Assembly (NCBI GenBank): GCA_009781315.1
Contig: WQYI01000003.1
Location: 124,001-188,000 of the forward strand
Length of the DNA stretch: 64,000 nucleotides
Reading direction: 5' to 3'
Source of the DNA: Candidatus Endomicrobium embiratermitis
GTDB taxonomy: Bacteria; Elusimicrobiota; Endomicrobiia; Endomicrobiales; Endomicrobiaceae
Shown here: positions 60,516-64,000 of the stretch, in pieces
Position numbering within the stretch: position 1 is the first letter of the stretch
Layout: each line of letters starts with the position of its first letter
Notes under the pieces: model-generated
Database searches by the model: none
What the model was told of the DNA's origin: nothing
Seen by the model: only the letters and a program-made list of their open reading frames with translations
Program-made: the position numbers and the translations under genes

Positions 60516-60549
60516 AAAAACAATTACGAATCAACAACAAGAACAAAAC

Positions 60550-60569
60550 GGCAGTAACTGCTTACTGCC
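60550..60569 (+). promoter_or_regulatory. Perfect hairpin between acyltransferase and ACP genes
   Basis: GGCAGTAA and TTACTGCC form an 8-bp stem with a CTGC loop; no T-run follows. It may be an RNA-processing or stability element that sets ACP levels. Confidence 0.45.
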
Positions 60570-60587
60570 TTTAATAAGGGAGTGCCA

Positions 60588-60845
60588 ATGATATCGACAT
60601 CTTTAGACGACGTTAAAAAAGTATTAAGCGAAAATCTTGATATGGAAGGAATTGATTTAAATTCTTTAAAAGAAGACAGCCCGCTCTTTTCAGGGTTGGG
60701 GCTAGACAGTTTGGACGCCATAGAACTTGTTATAATTTTACGTAAAAATTACGACATCGTAATAGAAAACATGGATGAAGGAAGAAACGTTTTCCAGACG
60801 CTGGAGACTTTAAGAAAATATATCGAAGCTAAAAGAAAGAAATGA
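60588..60845 (+). CDS. Acyl carrier protein 2 of the cluster
   Basis: The 85-residue product starts at ATG 60588, with AAGGGAG about 6 bases upstream; the GTG at 60582 lies in that site. The phosphopantetheine Ser is in FSGLGLDSLDAIELVIIL. It is followed after 22 bases by the third ketosynthase. Two distinct ACPs, one in each block, suggest separate loading of starter and extender. Confidence 0.93.
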   Translation: MISTSLDDVKKVLSENLDMEGIDLNSLKEDSPLFSGLGLDSLDAIELVIILRKNYDIVIENMDEGRNVFQTLETLRKYIEAKRKK

Positions 60846-60867
60846 CAGACAACAATAACCAAAAACT

Positions 60868-62061
60868 ATGAAAACAACAATTACCGGATTCGGATGCGTT
60901 TGTTCTTTAGGGAATAATGTTTCCGAAATTAAACAAAATTTATTCAAACCTGTTTCCGAAATTTCATTTTTAGACAGGTTTGAAAGTTCTTTTGCCAAGG
61001 ATTATCCTGTTTTTCAGGTTTCCCGAAAAATTTTATCCCAGAAAAACGAATCTGAAAGTTACGGTTTTTTGTTTTTAAAAACCGCTTTAAACGAAGCGCT
61101 TAAAAACGCGAATTTAAAAGCTAAAGATTTAAAAGACGCAAAAGTCGGCGTTGTTATAGGAACGTCGGTGGACGCGTCTTTTAATTGTTTTGATTTTTAT
61201 AAAGAATGGCGCAATGAGGAATATCCGCCGCTTGACCCTTTAAACAAATATATTCAATATTCCCCGGCTAAAGAAGTTTTAAAGCATCTGGAGCTTGAAG
61301 GGATTTCGCAAACCGTTGTCACGGCCTGCGCCTCCGGAACGGACGCAATAGGAATCGGCGCCCAGTGGATTGAAAATTCGATATGCGATGTCGTTATCGC
61401 AGGCGGCGCCGACGAGTTAAACCTTATTCCCTTTACCGGATTTATCAAACTTATGATAGCGAGCAAAGAACGCTGTAAGCCTTTTGACGAGAACAGAAAC
61501 GGAATTAATCTCGGCGAAGGAGCGGGCGTTTTTATAATGGAGTCGGAACAATTCGCGGTTGAGCGAAACGCGAAAAAAATAGGTTTGGTTTTAGGTTACG
61601 GCAATGCCTGCGACGCTTATCACCAGACAAGCCCGGAACCTAACGGCAGAGGAATAAAAAAAGCTCTTGAGAACGCCTTAAACCAGAGCGGGTTAAAACC
61701 CGGCGACATTTCTTTTATAAACGCCCACGCAACCGGAACTTTAGACAACGACTCCGCGGAATCCCTGGCCCTTAACGCAATATTAAAAGGCGTTCCAGTA
61801 ACGGCGACAAAAAGCAAAACCGGCCATGCTTTGGGCGCGGCCGGAGCAATCGAAGCGTGCTTAACTTTAATATGTTTAAACGAACAGAAAATTCCCGCTG
61901 TTGAAAATTTCAAAACAGCCGACGAGAATTTAGAACTTGTCCCAGTTTCAAAAAATACGGAAATAAAAAACGCTAAAGCCGCCGTTTCGAATTCGCTGGG
62001 TTTCGGCGGATGCAATGCCGCTTTAGTTCTGGGCAGCCGGGAGAAGACTGCGAATGAATAA
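60868..62061 (+). CDS. Beta-ketoacyl-ACP synthase 3 of the cluster
   Basis: The 397-residue product keeps C154 (TACASGTDAIG), H287 (AHATGT) and K315/H320 (TKSKTGHALG). It overlaps by 8 bases the gene for the ketosynthase-like/ligase fusion, whose N-terminal half lacks the active Cys. By analogy with type II polyketide KS/chain-length-factor pairs the two could form a heterodimer. This is inference from overlap and missing residues. Confidence 0.85.
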   Translation: MKTTITGFGCVCSLGNNVSEIKQNLFKPVSEISFLDRFESSFAKDYPVFQVSRKILSQKNESESYGFLFLKTALNEALKNANLKAKDLKDAKVGVVIGTSVDASFNCFDFYKEWRNEEYPPLDPLNKYIQYSPAKEVLKHLELEGISQTVVTACASGTDAIGIGAQWIENSICDVVIAGGADELNLIPFTGFIKLMIASKERCKPFDENRNGINLGEGAGVFIMESEQFAVERNAKKIGLVLGYGNACDAYHQTSPEPNGRGIKKALENALNQSGLKPGDISFINAHATGTLDNDSAESLALNAILKGVPVTATKSKTGHALGAAGAIEACLTLICLNEQKIPAVENFKTADENLELVPVSKNTEIKNAKAAVSNSLGFGGCNAALVLGSREKTANE

Positions 62062-63811
62062 AATATTTATCAAAAGCTCCGCTTACGCCGACGGCGTGAA
62101 AGGATTAAACCAGTTTTTCGACCAGATGCGGCTTCGCAGAATCGACGCTCTTTCGAAGATGGCGCTGTACGCCGCGGCAAAAACTCTTTACGAAATAGGC
62201 ATAGATTTGAACAAAGAAAAAAGCGATATCGGTCTGATTATCGCTACCGGCAGAGGCCCGGTAAAACAAACCTGCGATTTTATGAACAGCATTATAGACG
62301 ACGGAGATACTTTAGCGTCGCCTCTCGCGTTTTCACAGTCCGTGCACAATTCTATTGAAACTTCAATAACAATCCTTTTAAATTTACGCGGCCCGTGCCT
62401 GACGATAAGCCAAGGCGGCGATTCTTTTGCTTCGGCGGTCGTTACGGCTAAAAGCTGGCTTCTTTCGGAAAAATGCAAACACGTCCTTTTAGGCGCGGCG
62501 GACGAAGAACATCCCGTAATATCGAAAGAATATGAAAACAAAATCCTTAAAAAAAAGTGCGCGGCTTTTTTTCTTTTGACTCTTGAGGAAACCTCAAACG
62601 AACTTGTCGCCGAAGATATAAAATCCGACGATTTTAACCCTTCTCTTTACCCTTTCGAACTTGCGCGCAAAACCTGCGTGTTTATTACAAAAGACGCAAC
62701 GCAGCGCATACTTGAAGATTTTGTCAAAGCCGCTCTTGCCGAGAAAAAGAAAGATATCATGTCGGTGTTTGCGAATAAAAACATTCCCGAGCTTATGCAA
62801 AATTTAGATATCGACGAAAAACAAAATATTTTCGACGGAATAACAACTTTATTCTCTATAGACAACGATAAAGTCGCAGATACCGGAACTATCAATGAAA
62901 CATGTTTTGAGTCCGCGCGAAAACATAACAAAATCAATTTTTCTACTTCCGGAAGTACGGGCGATCCGCAAAACTGCGTGCATACAAAAGATATGGTCAA
63001 AGAAGAAGTCGAAGGCGTCGCTTTTCTGTTTAAAAATATTGAAAGAGTCATAAACACGGTGCTGTCGCATCATTCATATGGATTTATTTTTGCGTTGCAA
63101 ATGCCGAGATGTCTGGATCTGCCGGTTCTGTCTTACCCTCCGGTTCCGGTTTTGGAATGGACCAAAACGCTTAAAGAAGGCGATTTGCTTGTGACGTTTC
63201 CGTTATTTTTAAAATATCTTACGAAATTCGATTTTAAATTTCCGCAAGGCGTCACTATTCTGGTTTCAACCGCTCCGTGTCCGGACGAATTGATGGAAAA
63301 TCTTTACCGTAACGGCGCGCAAAGAGTCATAGAGATTTACGGCGCTTCGGAAGCCGGCGCTATAGGTTTTCGCGAAAATCCCGGCGCTCCGTTCTTTCTC
63401 CTTCCTTTCTGGGATTATAAAGAGGAAGACGGGCTTGTAAAAAGTATTTCCAGAAAAACTACAAGCCTACGAAAAAATCTCCCTGACATAGCAAAAGTAA
63501 AAGGCGAGAGGCTTTTCTCGGTCATTGAACGCATAGACAACGCGGTTCAGGTCGCTGGCGTCAATGTTTTTCCTTCAAAAGTCGAAAAAACATTGAAACA
63601 GCATCCTATGGTAAAAGACGCCGTCGTGCGTTTAGGAAAGGAAAGATTAAAAGCTTTTATAGTGCTTCAAAAAGGCGTCAATGAAAAAAACGCCAAAACA
63701 ATCCTGTACAATTATATGGAAACTATTTTTACCGTGCACGAAATACCAAAAAATTTAACTTTCGGAAACAAACTTCCTTTGACGGCTTTCGGAAAAAAAG
63801 CAAACTGGTGA
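62054..63811 (+). CDS. Fusion of an inactive ketosynthase-like domain to an AMP-ligase (aryl/acyl:ACP ligase)
   Basis: The 585-residue product joins two parts. Residues ~1-185 match the N-terminal half of a ketosynthase (LRRIDALSKMALYAA, SPLAFSQSVHNSIETS, GPCLTISQGGDSFASA), where the active-site Cys position is Gly122. This is the Ketoacyl-synt_2 type seen as chain-length-factor-like proteins. After a ~100-residue linker, residues ~290-585 form an adenylate-forming ligase: FSTSGSTGDPQ, EIYGASEAGAIGFR, VAGVNVFPSKVEKTL and a terminal Lys in LPLTAFGKKANW. The usual P-loop Lys is Gln306, as in GDPQ. It probably activates the starter acid (4-hydroxybenzoate-like) and hands it to the KS/ACP. It ends the cluster. 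Confidence 0.78.
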   Translation: MNKIFIKSSAYADGVKGLNQFFDQMRLRRIDALSKMALYAAAKTLYEIGIDLNKEKSDIGLIIATGRGPVKQTCDFMNSIIDDGDTLASPLAFSQSVHNSIETSITILLNLRGPCLTISQGGDSFASAVVTAKSWLLSEKCKHVLLGAADEEHPVISKEYENKILKKKCAAFFLLTLEETSNELVAEDIKSDDFNPSLYPFELARKTCVFITKDATQRILEDFVKAALAEKKKDIMSVFANKNIPELMQNLDIDEKQNIFDGITTLFSIDNDKVADTGTINETCFESARKHNKINFSTSGSTGDPQNCVHTKDMVKEEVEGVAFLFKNIERVINTVLSHHSYGFIFALQMPRCLDLPVLSYPPVPVLEWTKTLKEGDLLVTFPLFLKYLTKFDFKFPQGVTILVSTAPCPDELMENLYRNGAQRVIEIYGASEAGAIGFRENPGAPFFLLPFWDYKEEDGLVKSISRKTTSLRKNLPDIAKVKGERLFSVIERIDNAVQVAGVNVFPSKVEKTLKQHPMVKDAVVRLGKERLKAFIVLQKGVNEKNAKTILYNYMETIFTVHEIPKNLTFGNKLPLTAFGKKANW

Positions 63812-63817
63812 CAACCA

Positions 63818-63910
63818 CAGAGGATTAGACGCGAAGAGGCATATATGCAGAGCAACGGCGGCCGTTGTATTTACTCCGTATCTTTGCATCCCTGCATCTC
63901 CACACCGTTG
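63818..63910. repeat. Inverted repeat, GGATGCAT-type arms, after the cluster
   Basis: Words GGATTAGACGC, GAAGAGGCATATATGCAG on the left mirror GCATCCCTGCATCTCC on the right. The loop has CAACGGCGGCCGTTG. The arms are more degenerate than in other copies. Confidence 0.6.
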
Positions 63911-63920
63911 TTTGCTGTAT

Positions 63921-63949
63921 TTTACGAACAATCATTTTTTTATTATAAT
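63921..63949 (+). promoter_or_regulatory. Promoter reading out of the window
   Basis: TTTACG (63921-63926) and TATAAT (63944-63949) are 17 bases apart. A small hairpin (CGCACAG/CTGTGCG, 63974-63990) follows downstream. No gene start is visible before the window edge at 64000. Confidence 0.5.
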
Positions 63950-64000
63950 GTTATCCGCGTTTCAATGAATATTCGCACAGCTTGCTGTGCGGAAGTAGTT

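Noticed and set aside
45579-63811. Carotenoid biosynthesis cluster
   Set aside because: No phytoene synthase or prenyl-transferase gene accompanies the CrtI-like oxidoreductase.

Overview
The window reads as the chromosome of a low-GC (roughly 40% by eye), Gram-negative, probably strictly anaerobic and fermentative bacterium. The Gram-negative call rests on several outer-membrane beta-barrels, a LolA-like carrier, LpxL- and PlsC-like acyltransferases and an MMPL exporter. The anaerobic call rests on radical SAM enzymes with anaerobe-type features, a lactate dehydrogenase and antiporter-like subunits of a complex-I/hydrogenase type machine. The mix of GGAI-repeat autotransporters, GatCAB and type II polyketide genes reminds me of Elusimicrobiota (Endomicrobium-like). 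That placement is from memory and was not tested by any search.

Layout. 0-2 kb: end of a proton-pumping membrane complex operon (minus strand). 2-10.2 kb: an outer-membrane block with a small barrel, a Cys-rich META lipoprotein, an autotransporter-barrel/OmpA fusion and a 1784-residue GGAI-repeat autotransporter. 10.3-14.4 kb: a LysM/M23 peptidase divergent from a two-component pair whose regulator carries a NERD-like nuclease domain. 14.4-18.7 kb: lactate dehydrogenase, tRNA-Glu, a CPA-type antiporter, a phosphodiesterase, a NifU-like protein, a chorismate-lyase-like protein and tRNA-Arg. 18.9-24.6 kb: a FIST / hybrid kinase / RsbU-type phosphatase / STAS signalling operon. 24.6-34.6 kb: gatCAB, aroQ, aroB, a nine-repeat surface protein and a membrane spermidine-synthase-like protein, then tRNA-Met. 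39-45.5 kb, between the two halves of a lipid/polyene pathway: a short pyruvate kinase, TrpB2, HU, an aminotransferase, homoserine dehydrogenase and a small barrel protein.

The main attraction is a type II fatty-acid/polyketide system in two blocks: 35.0-39.0 kb (minus strand: ACP, PlsC-like acyltransferase, two paralogous periplasmic proteins, dehydratase, LolA-like carrier, ketosynthase) and 45.6-63.8 kb (plus strand: BioB, ketoreductase, ketosynthase, DUF5672 protein, BioF-like synthase, beta-helix-like exported protein, FabG, CrtI-like FAD oxidoreductase, MMPL exporter fused to a DUF3261-like lipoprotein domain, second dehydratase, thioesterase, B12/radical SAM protein, glycosyltransferase with DUF2062, LpxL-like acyltransferase, second ACP, third ketosynthase, and a ketosynthase-like/AMP-ligase fusion). 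The toolkit matches aryl-polyene clusters. The CrtI-like and B12-radical-SAM genes are unusual there and recall ladderane-associated clusters. A chorismate-lyase-like gene at 17.9 kb could supply a 4-hydroxybenzoate starter. The product is probably a membrane-anchored, outer-membrane-delivered polyene or modified lipid; its structure cannot be read from the DNA.

Intergenic space is full of imperfect inverted repeats. One family builds its arms from 7-9-base words (GGATGCAT-, GAAGTTGAG- or GAGTTAGGA-type) around a shared AAAGACAAA-like loop. Another is a GTCATTCC...GGAATGAC-type hairpin. Several copies reach into coding sequence, including an in-frame insertion inside a ketosynthase. No gap between genes exceeds 300 bases. 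No CRISPR array, phage or transposase was seen.
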